Source: JBDRLV01 sp043812755
Lineage (GTDB): Bacteria > Patescibacteriota > Patescibacteriia > UBA9934 > GWF2-40-263
Reading direction: 5' to 3'
Assembly: GCA_043812755.1 (NCBI GenBank)
Contig: JBDRLV010000075.1
Span: forward strand, 1 to 5,309
Length of the DNA: 5,309 nucleotides
The notes under the pieces were generated by a model. It did not search any database, was not told the origin of the DNA, and worked only from the letters and a program-made list of their open reading frames with translations. Positions 1 through 3,834 of the stretch are shown piece after piece; position 1 is the first letter of the stretch; every line of letters begins with the position of its first letter. Position numbers and translations under genes: made by a program.

Positions 1-296
1 ACTGGCTTACCTGTTTTTTTGTTCCAAAGGATTGTAGTCTCGCGCTGATTAGTAATTCCGAATGAATGGATTTGATCTGGCTTGAGCCCGCTCTCTTTTA
101 CAGCCTGGCGAATAAGCTCCTTGCTTTTTCCCACAATCTCAAATGGATCCTGCTCAACCCAACCATTGTTTGGTGTTGTTCTGCCAAGCTTTTGCTCTGC
201 TTTTGATATTGGCTTTAAATCTTGGTCAAATACAAAAACCTTTATGCTTGATGTTCCGATATCTAGGACTAAGTAGTTTTTTTTGTTTTCTGGCAT
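1..296 (-). CDS. glpK: Glycerol kinase-like FGGY carbohydrate kinase, N-terminal part (3' end beyond the window)
   Basis: The first 98 codons of an FGGY-family sugar kinase run off the left edge. Residues 9-19 (LVLDIGTSSIK) form the first phosphate-binding strand and loop of the ASKHA fold. GWVEQDP (45-51) and GITNQRETTILWNKKTGKP (80-98) are the strongest signature. In characterised glycerol kinase the Arg-Glu pair of NQRET contacts glycerol; here it is R85-E86. This favours ATP-dependent glycerol phosphorylation to sn-glycerol-3-phosphate in the cytoplasm. The DIGTSSIK loop is more like xylulokinases than the DQGTTS of typical GlpK, so another polyol substrate is possible. The ATG at 296 is chosen because the fold begins six codons later; a GGGGAGG lies about 11 bases upstream, inside the repeat ending the neighbouring nuclease cassette. 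It is probably the distal gene of a gpsA-kinase operon. The family usually has about 500 residues, so most of the gene is not visible. Confidence 0.85.
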   Translation of the reverse strand, partial: MPENKKNYLVLDIGTSSIKVFVFDQDLKPISKAEQKLGRTTPNNGWVEQDPFEIVGKSKELIRQAVKESGLKPDQIHSFGITNQRETTILWNKKTGKP

Positions 297-307
297 ATTC
301 TTCGATC

Positions 308-343
308 CCTCCCCTTACTAAGGGGAGGTTAAGGAGGGGTCTA
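308..343. repeat. Left terminal repeat of the DUF559 cassette, itself palindromic
   Basis: CCTCCCCTTA (308-317), one central base, then TAAGGGGAGG (319-328) form a perfect 10-bp palindrome, followed by TTAAGGAGGGGTCTA. The nuclease stop codon (TAG) is at 318-320, in the centre of the palindrome. The last residues of the nuclease, DPSLTSP, are therefore encoded by the repeat. On the minus strand the same sequence provides the GGGGAGG ahead of the kinase gene. Transcribed RNA could fold into a strong hairpin, but no U-tract follows, so it is not a normal intrinsic terminator. Confidence 0.85.
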
Positions 344-689
344 AACGAATTGTATCGATGACTCCCTCGATATTTGTCATAATGTCATTATTTGTAAACC
401 TGATGACCTTAATTCCTCTTTGTCTTAAAAACTTATCTCGCTTTGCATCGTGTGCTTGTCCAACTGGATCATAGTGGCTGTCGCCGTCTATCTCGATTGC
501 CAGACGAGCCTTAGTACAATAGAAATCCAGTACGTACTTACCAACCCCAAACTGTCTTCGAAACTTTTTACCATTTACCTGTTTGCCTCTTATACAGTTC
601 CATAACCGACGCTCAGGTTCTGGCATGTCGTTTCTTAGTTTACGACGAAACTGAGTTTGGTCCTGCTTATTATATAAGTACTTTCCCAT
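318..689 (-). CDS. DUF559 domain protein, predicted Vsr-like PD-(D/E)XK endonuclease
   Basis: This 123-residue protein has the full pattern of the DUF559 family, which belongs to the PD-(D/E)XK nuclease superfamily and is related to very-short-patch-repair (Vsr) endonucleases. RKLRNDMPEPERRLW (16-30) is the N-terminal helix with its conserved acidic residues. KKFRRQFGVGKYVLDFYC (41-58) includes D55, the first likely metal ligand. AIEIDGDSH (64-72) supplies E66, D68 and H72. RGIKVIRFTNNDI (91-103) is the last core strand. No active-site residue looks lost, so it is probably a working DNA nuclease, though its target is unknown. The length is normal for stand-alone members. The ATG at 689 is preceded by AAAGGGGGG, which the flanking repeat supplies; the C-terminus DPSLTSP and the stop are also repeat-encoded. 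Its position between two glycerol-3-phosphate genes suggests insertion and gives no sign of a metabolic role. Confidence 0.87.
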   Translation of the reverse strand: MGKYLYNKQDQTQFRRKLRNDMPEPERRLWNCIRGKQVNGKKFRRQFGVGKYVLDFYCTKARLAIEIDGDSHYDPVGQAHDAKRDKFLRQRGIKVIRFTNNDIMTNIEGVIDTIRLDPSLTSP

Positions 690-723
690 AGACCCCCCTT
701 TAATCCCCCCTTAGTAAGGGAGG
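689..723. repeat. Right terminal repeat of the DUF559 cassette, inverted copy of the left one
   Basis: Read on the minus strand it starts CCTCCCTTACTAAGGGG and ends GGGGGGTCTA, matching the left repeat read on the plus strand apart from one missing C and a few substitutions. It holds a palindrome, CCCTTA (708-713), G, TAAGGG (715-720), extendable outward by CC/GG past one mismatch. It provides the purine-rich AAAGGGGGG ribosome binding site of the nuclease, and its inner end overlaps the ATG. The substitutions weaken this palindrome compared with the perfect left copy. Confidence 0.8.
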
Positions 724-738
724 ACAACGGATTCCTGA

Positions 739-1635
739 CTAATTCCCTTCCACCAACTTCCCAAACTCCTTTCTCAAGTTCTTTCCTTTAATAAATACAC
801 TCTCAATCGCCAGCAACATAGGAAAATCTTTCTTTTTGTTTCTAATTATTTTTAATACTGGTTTGATTGATTTACAGCCATCGCGATTCATTTCACACTT
901 TCCAGTCCGTGCCAAAGTCTCCCCTATTGTATGATGCCCTGAATAACTACTTAAACCTGTTGCAAGAAAATCTCCCAAACCAGCTGAAGTAAAAATTGTG
1001 TCTTTGTTTGCTTTAAAAATTACTAGCAAACGAGCAATTTCATCTGAAGCACGCGCTATATACCAACCTTTTAAGTTGTCAGGCCAACGCATTCCCTCAA
1101 CAGCCCCAAGACCCATTGCATAAATGTTTTTAAATACTCCACATAGAGCCACACCATGCATATCAGCGCAATGTTCAATCTTAATGCAACTTAGCCTGAA
1201 TAACCCCTCAAGAGCGCTCACAGCGCGTTTTGATGAGGTTCCTGCGCATGCTACACCGCCTTTTGATGGGATAAGTTCCTCAGCAAGCATTGGACCTCCA
1301 AAAATCGCAAACGCCTGACCTTTTGGCAAAAGCTTGCTGATTATCTGATCTGTCGAAAGAAGTGATTTGTCCTCAATTCCTTTTGCCAAAGACACAATTA
1401 TGGTTTTGCGTTTCAGATGAGCAAGCACCCCTGTAATTGCAGGTCGCACAGCAAAAGTTGGTACACATAAAAATAAAAAATCTGCTTTTGGCACGATTTT
1501 GTCTAAATCTTTTTGTGCTCGCACTTTGCCAGGCACAGCATCCCAAAAATCCACATTGTGACCTGCGCGTTTTAAACACTTACCTATTGCAGCGCCGATT
1601 TCCCCAGCGCCTAAAATTACGACATTTTTGCCCAT
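739..1635 (-). CDS. gpsA: Glycerol-3-phosphate dehydrogenase [NAD(P)+], compact form
   Basis: The gene encodes a 298-residue cytoplasmic enzyme that interconverts dihydroxyacetone phosphate and sn-glycerol-3-phosphate with NAD(P)H, the entry to glycerolipid synthesis. A Rossmann fold opens with VVILGAGEIGAAIG (5-18; GxGxxG at 9-14). SLAKGIE (82-88) carries K85 of the S-x-x-KG motif, and FGGPMLAEE (112-120) matches the family's SGP-x-x-AEE. FKNIYAMGLGAVEGM (168-182) carries the likely catalytic lysine K169. TSAGLGDFLATG (216-227) carries D222. It is shorter than typical GpsA (about 330-340 residues), because the segment between the nucleotide-binding strand and KADFLFLCVPT (50-60) is much reduced. 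The usual S-R-N-R-x-x-G motif reads S-G-H-H-T-I-G (232-238), losing the conserved Asn-Arg. The ATG is the only start that keeps the first strand, but no Shine-Dalgarno is visible in its AT-rich leader. Probably the first gene of an operon with the downstream kinase. Confidence 0.92.
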   Translation of the reverse strand: MGKNVVILGAGEIGAAIGKCLKRAGHNVDFWDAVPGKVRAQKDLDKIVPKADFLFLCVPTFAVRPAITGVLAHLKRKTIIVSLAKGIEDKSLLSTDQIISKLLPKGQAFAIFGGPMLAEELIPSKGGVACAGTSSKRAVSALEGLFRLSCIKIEHCADMHGVALCGVFKNIYAMGLGAVEGMRWPDNLKGWYIARASDEIARLLVIFKANKDTIFTSAGLGDFLATGLSSYSGHHTIGETLARTGKCEMNRDGCKSIKPVLKIIRNKKKDFPMLLAIESVFIKGKNLRKEFGKLVEGN

Positions 1636-1687
1636 AAAATTAAAAATTTGAAAGTTATCAACACCACTAGGATACCATATTTAAGAC

Positions 1688-1716
1688 AATAAAAAAACGC
1701 CTTTTGGAGAAGGCGT
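1688..1716 (-). terminator. Intrinsic terminator of the purine nucleoside phosphorylase gene
   Basis: On the minus strand, ACGCCTT, a six-base loop and AAGGCGT (1716-1697) form a perfect 7-bp stem followed by a seven-T run. It begins two bases after the TAA stop of the phosphorylase gene. It separates that gene from gpsA, so gpsA needs its own promoter in the 50 bases that follow. I could not assign that promoter convincingly. Confidence 0.88.
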
Positions 1717-1717
1717 G

Positions 1718-2581
1718 TTAGAACTTTGACACTGAGTCAACATACTCGGACAGAAAGTCTCCGAGCTTGAGGCTACTGGCTTTTGCACGATCGCGATTGG
1801 CATCATGACTATGTTCTTCAAGCCAATCATTTGTGATATATGCTAGCGCAGCTACTTTGACCCCATCGTCTTTGTAAAGAGCTGAGGTCGCACATTCTGG
1901 CACAATACTCATGCCAACTACATGTGCGCCATCGCGCCGGAAATTTTCTTTGTCACGAGCTCTGCCCTCAAAGTGAGGACCGCGTTGCATGGCGTATGTC
2001 CCGTACTTAATTCGCAAACCAGGAACACTAGTACTTCTGGCTTCATTTGCCATCCTTTGGTCAAGCGCATCCTCTGGAGTGCAGAACTCCCCTGCCCAAA
2101 GCGGAAGTATGAGACCAGCAGATGTTACAAAGTCACGGATGACCACAACATCCCCAACCTCAATTGGCCACACAATCGTGCCAGCGGCACAAGTCAAAAT
2201 TAGATTTCGAACTCCCATCTGAAAGAGCATTTCAATTTGCAAACGCACCAAAGGCATAACCAATTGAGGCTCACTTGGTGATTCATTCACATGAATCCTG
2301 CCCTTGAGAAAAAGAACTCTGTTATCAGATTGACCAACATGGCCACAAATCAGCATGCGGTCATGACCAGCAATAGCAGTCAAAGACCCATTGCTCAGAC
2401 TTTCAAACCCAAGTATGTTCTCAAGGTCAATCTGCCTTGAATCCTCAATTTGAATTGCCTCTGCCCAACCTGTTCCAAGAACAACTGCGGTTTTGATTTC
2501 ACCTGCAGCAATACTGAGTCGCCCCCCGACGAAATCAGCAGCTTCTAGGGCTTTTGCTTCAAGATCCTTATTTCTGTACAT
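1718..2581 (-). CDS. Purine nucleoside phosphorylase, trimeric (PNP/MTAP) type
   Basis: The 287-residue product belongs to the PNP/UDP phosphorylase superfamily, in the trimeric low-molecular-mass branch. It should split purine nucleosides with phosphate into free base and ribose-1-phosphate for salvage in the cytoplasm. VVLGTGW (33-39) is the first phosphate loop. LKGRIHVNE (92-100) corresponds to the family's QGR-x-H segment. TCAAGTI (130-136) matches the N/T-AAGG strand. QRGPHFEGRAR (199-209) has the base-binding glutamate E205. HVVGMSIVPE (220-229) has M224. ITNDW (249-253) has N251, which in characterised enzymes favours 6-oxopurines (inosine, guanosine) over methylthioadenosine. The YEGY usually following GRxH is replaced by VNESPSEPQ, so the substrate may differ. 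The ATG is supported by AAGGAG seven bases upstream. It has its own promoter and terminator, so it is monocistronic. I give no symbol, because punA, pnp and mtnP all fit the fold. Confidence 0.88.
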   Translation of the reverse strand: MYRNKDLEAKALEAADFVGGRLSIAAGEIKTAVVLGTGWAEAIQIEDSRQIDLENILGFESLSNGSLTAIAGHDRMLICGHVGQSDNRVLFLKGRIHVNESPSEPQLVMPLVRLQIEMLFQMGVRNLILTCAAGTIVWPIEVGDVVVIRDFVTSAGLILPLWAGEFCTPEDALDQRMANEARSTSVPGLRIKYGTYAMQRGPHFEGRARDKENFRRDGAHVVGMSIVPECATSALYKDDGVKVAALAYITNDWLEEHSHDANRDRAKASSLKLGDFLSEYVDSVSKF

Positions 2582-2605
2582 CGCACGTCTCCTTTTTCAA
2601 AACTG

Positions 2606-2617
2606 TTTGCTTGCAAA
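2606..2617. promoter_or_regulatory. Small dyad at the phosphorylase transcription start, possible operator
   Basis: TTTGC-TT-GCAAA is a perfect 5-bp dyad with a 2-base centre. It overlaps the last base of the predicted -10 box and the expected start point, where a repressor would block initiation. A third GCAAA lies at 2625-2629. Such short dyads occur by chance in AT-rich DNA, so this is tentative. Confidence 0.25.
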
Positions 2618-2645
2618 ATTTATCGCAAATGAAGAAATCTGTCAA
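2617..2645 (-). promoter_or_regulatory. Sigma-70-type promoter of the purine nucleoside phosphorylase gene
   Basis: On the minus strand there is a perfect -35 box TTGACA (2645-2640), a 17-base spacer and a -10 box TAAATT (2622-2617, 4 of 6 to consensus). The predicted start near 2610 gives a leader of about 30 bases containing the AAGGAG site. The -35 box begins five bases past the hairpin of the preceding terminator, so the two units are packed tightly. Confidence 0.65.
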
Positions 2646-2646
2646 C

Positions 2647-2666
2647 AAAAAAGCGCCTAAGCGCTT
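2647..2666 (-). terminator. Intrinsic terminator of the secreted-protein gene
   Basis: Read on the minus strand, AAGCGC-TTAG-GCGCTT (2666-2651) forms a 6-bp stem with a 4-base loop. The final TT of the stem continues into four more T residues. It lies 45 bases after the TAA of the 174-residue protein gene and just before the phosphorylase promoter. The stem is short but GC-rich at its core. Confidence 0.7.
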
Positions 2667-2711
2667 ATAACGATTATTGACTGCCTGCATTTTGCGCAAA
2701 CAGTCGCTTTG

Positions 2712-3236
2712 TTAAAAAGAACAAGAAATTGCTGTTGGATTTCTTGAGTCAGGGCTGTATGTGTCAAGCCTTTTTTCACCAGACTTAACAGTTCCATAAC
2801 TATTGAGCCTGCACCAGCCATTCTCTGCAATCAAACCAATGACAAAACGATTCTCAAGTCTCTGACCACACAGCACCATCTCTTCAAACCCCAACATTTG
2901 TTTCCAATCAGTTGGCAATGAAAAGCGCCAGTATTTATCACGGCCACTACCAATTCCATGAAAATTGACAATAGGACTCCCAACCAATCCTTCTTGGAAA
3001 CTCATCAGATTAATTCTGAAAGGCCTAACATTTTGTTCATAACCACCAGATTCATTTTGCTCTTTTGATATAGACCAATCAACAAGAATGATTCTCCACA
3101 AGTCTGTTGCTTTGGAAGGAAACCCACTTCCTTTATCATTGCTGTCTGAACACACATCGTATACAGAAAACTGCCTTGAACCAGCCTGCGCACTGAAAGA
3201 AAAACTCAAGACATATAAAAAAACAAAGGTTCGCAA
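2712..3236 (-). CDS. Secreted protein of unknown function with four cysteines
   Basis: I do not recognise a family for this 174-residue protein. Residues 1-18 form a classic Sec signal peptide: R2, a hydrophobic core (FVFLYVLSFSF) and an AQA cleavage site before G19. The mature chain of about 156 residues should be exported to the periplasm or cell surface. It has exactly four cysteines (C29, C123, C142, C172), near the ends of the mature domain, so two disulfides are plausible. There is no further membrane segment. Aromatic stretches (KYWRFSLPTDW 101-111, VDWS 52-55) suggest a small beta-rich globular fold. The start is TTG, supported by AAAGGAGGG just upstream; the next in-frame start (TTG at codon 10) would destroy the signal peptide. 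It has a consensus promoter and its own terminator, so it appears monocistronic. No operon partner hints at a role. Confidence 0.75.
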   Translation of the reverse strand: MRTFVFLYVLSFSFSAQAGSRQFSVYDVCSDSNDKGSGFPSKATDLWRIILVDWSISKEQNESGGYEQNVRPFRINLMSFQEGLVGSPIVNFHGIGSGRDKYWRFSLPTDWKQMLGFEEMVLCGQRLENRFVIGLIAENGWCRLNSYGTVKSGEKRLDTYSPDSRNPTAISCSF

Positions 3237-3248
3237 ATTCCCTCCTTT
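3237..3248 (-). promoter_or_regulatory. Ribosome binding site that fixes the TTG start of the secreted-protein gene
   Basis: AAAGGAGGGAAT lies directly before the TTG at 3236 on the minus strand. The near-perfect anti-16S complement is close to the start, with about 4 bases after GGAGG. It supports this uncommon initiation codon over any later start. Confidence 0.7.
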
Positions 3249-3260
3249 CCCTGCACCAAA

Positions 3261-3289
3261 ACAGTAGAGTAAACACGTGCTTTTGTCAA
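3261..3289 (-). promoter_or_regulatory. Sigma-70-type promoter of the secreted-protein gene
   Basis: The minus strand carries a perfect TTGACA -35 box (3289-3284), a 17-base spacer and TACTGT as -10 box (3266-3261). The -10 keeps the three most important bases (TA....T). The predicted start near 3254 gives a leader of under 20 bases containing the ribosome binding site. It resembles the phosphorylase promoter in having the same perfect -35 and spacing, so both probably use the housekeeping sigma factor. Confidence 0.6.
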
Positions 3290-3302
3290 TTGTTTCATTG
3301 AC
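3285..3302. promoter_or_regulatory. Dyad overlapping the -35 box, possible operator
   Basis: GTCAAT (3285-3290), a 6-base spacer and ATTGAC (3297-3302) form a perfect dyad. Its left half is part of the -35 TTGACA of the secreted-protein promoter. A dimeric regulator bound here would cover the -35 region. No regulator gene is visible in the window to pair with it. Confidence 0.3.
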
Positions 3303-3304
3303 TC

Positions 3305-3336
3305 CCAGTCTTTATGGACGTTCAGACAAGACTTGG
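3305..3336. repeat. Imperfect inverted repeat between the 88-residue gene and the secreted-protein promoter
   Basis: CC-x-AGTCTT (3305-3312, where x is a mismatch-tolerant alignment) can pair with AAGACT-x-GG (3328-3336) around a 15-base loop; the inner 6 bp are perfect. It follows the stop of the 88-residue gene on the minus strand but has no U-tract. It may be a weak or factor-dependent transcript end, or a chance dyad. Confidence 0.25.
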
Positions 3337-3351
3337 AGCAACTTACAGTCC

Positions 3352-3618
3352 TTAGGCTGTTTCTTGTTCTTGTGGAAAACTGGTTCTGCGTAGATCCCCA
3401 CGTTCTCCAAGTACTTGTCGCAAAGCTGTTATTTCATCTCTTGTGGCTTTAATCATATTCTGTCGTTGTGGGCCTGATATATGAGAACCTGCCTCTAAAA
3501 TCACCTGCTTTTTCCTTAACAAATCAAGCAATAGATACGATGGAATTTTATCAAATCTTGATTTCCACTTTGAAACCTCATCTTGAGGAGTAAATTGTTC
3601 TGGCCTTTTTTTTGACAT
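3352..3618 (-). CDS. Small cytoplasmic protein of unknown function (88 residues)
   Basis: I do not recognise a family. The protein is small, highly charged and lacks cysteine, a signal peptide or any membrane segment. Predicted helical stretches run across residues 12-40 (DEVSKWKSRFDKIPSYLLLDLLRKKQVILEA, in parts) and 52-72 (RQNMIKATRDEITALRQVLGE, in parts), separated by a short GSHISGP turn. The tail is polar (RRTSFPQEQETA). Such a two-helix, Lys/Arg-rich protein could bind a protein or nucleic acid partner, but nothing here proves that. The ATG is supported by AGGA five bases upstream, and a plausible promoter lies 26 bases before it. It stands alone between longer intergenic regions. The promoter and ribosome binding site make a real gene likely. 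Confidence 0.6.
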   Translation of the reverse strand: MSKKRPEQFTPQDEVSKWKSRFDKIPSYLLLDLLRKKQVILEAGSHISGPQRQNMIKATRDEITALRQVLGERGDLRRTSFPQEQETA

Positions 3619-3643
3619 ACATATCCTGTATTTAACTAATATT

Positions 3644-3671
3644 ATTTTAGCTTATTCCCTGAATAAATCAA
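3644..3671 (-). promoter_or_regulatory. Probable promoter of the 88-residue protein gene
   Basis: On the minus strand TTGATT (3671-3666, 4 of 6 to the -35 consensus) is followed after 16 bases by TAAAAT (3649-3644, 5 of 6 to the -10 consensus). Start of transcription near 3637 leaves a leader of about 20 bases with the AGGA ribosome binding site. The surroundings are AT-rich, so chance matches are possible. Confidence 0.45.
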
Positions 3672-3705
3672 ACACTATACAAATTGAGGTCAGTTCTTAC
3701 ATAAA

Positions 3706-3723
3706 CGTAGGCTAAAGCCTGCG
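3706..3723. repeat. CGTAGGC-TAAA-GCCTGCG palindrome, REP-like
   Basis: A 7-bp stem with one T-G wobble and a TAAA loop stands alone between the ATP-grasp terminator and the next promoter. It has no T-tract, so it is not an intrinsic terminator. AGGCTAAAGCCT-type palindromes with GC-rich flanks are the kind of sequence found as dispersed extragenic repeats. I see only this one copy in the window, so its repetitive nature is inference. Confidence 0.4.
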
Positions 3724-3796
3724 ACTGCTGATCAAATCAACAAACAGTAAATTTTCTTTATCCGTGTCCTGAATAGCACAGATTTTAAGATGAGGA

Positions 3797-3823
3797 ATAA
3801 AAAAGCTGCAAGTTCTGCAGCTT
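3797..3823 (-). terminator. Intrinsic terminator of the ATP-grasp gene
   Basis: Read on the minus strand, AAGCTGCA, a 5-base loop and TGCAGCTT (3823-3803) form a perfect 8-bp stem, with six consecutive T residues from the stem end before ATT. It starts about a dozen bases after the TAG stop and ends the transcript of the ligase as a single-gene unit. Confidence 0.88.
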
Positions 3824-3834
3824 AATGTCAAAAC

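Larger units (their letters stand above)
308..723 (-). mobile_element. Candidate mobile cassette: DUF559 nuclease gene bounded by inverted palindromic repeats
   Basis: A 416-base unit consists of one nuclease gene whose start codon lies on the inner edge of one terminal repeat and whose stop codon lies inside the other. The ends (308-343 and 689-723) are inverted copies of each other, matching at roughly 30 of 36 aligned positions. Each contains its own palindrome. The unit sits between gpsA, which ends 15 bases to the right, and the glycerol-kinase-like gene, which starts 11 bases to the left. This splits what would otherwise be a tight operon. No clear target-site duplication is visible, and no transposase or reverse transcriptase is encoded. 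Mobility is inferred from this architecture and not demonstrated. Confidence 0.5.

Noticed and set aside
82..361. Two plus-strand frames over the left edge
   Set aside because: They are antisense to the glycerol-kinase-like gene, whose conserved motifs on the minus strand are unmistakable. One reads through the palindromic repeat.
1620..1690. A promoter for gpsA (TTGATA near 1660 or TATGGT near 1675)
   Set aside because: The best -35-like TTGATA would place its -10 over the start codon, and the TATGGT lacks a -35 at proper spacing. A promoter must exist after the terminator, but I cannot assign it.
3345..3365. ACAG/CTGT hairpin at the stop of the 88-residue gene as a terminator
   Set aside because: It has only four outer base pairs, a mismatch, and no T-tract on the minus strand.
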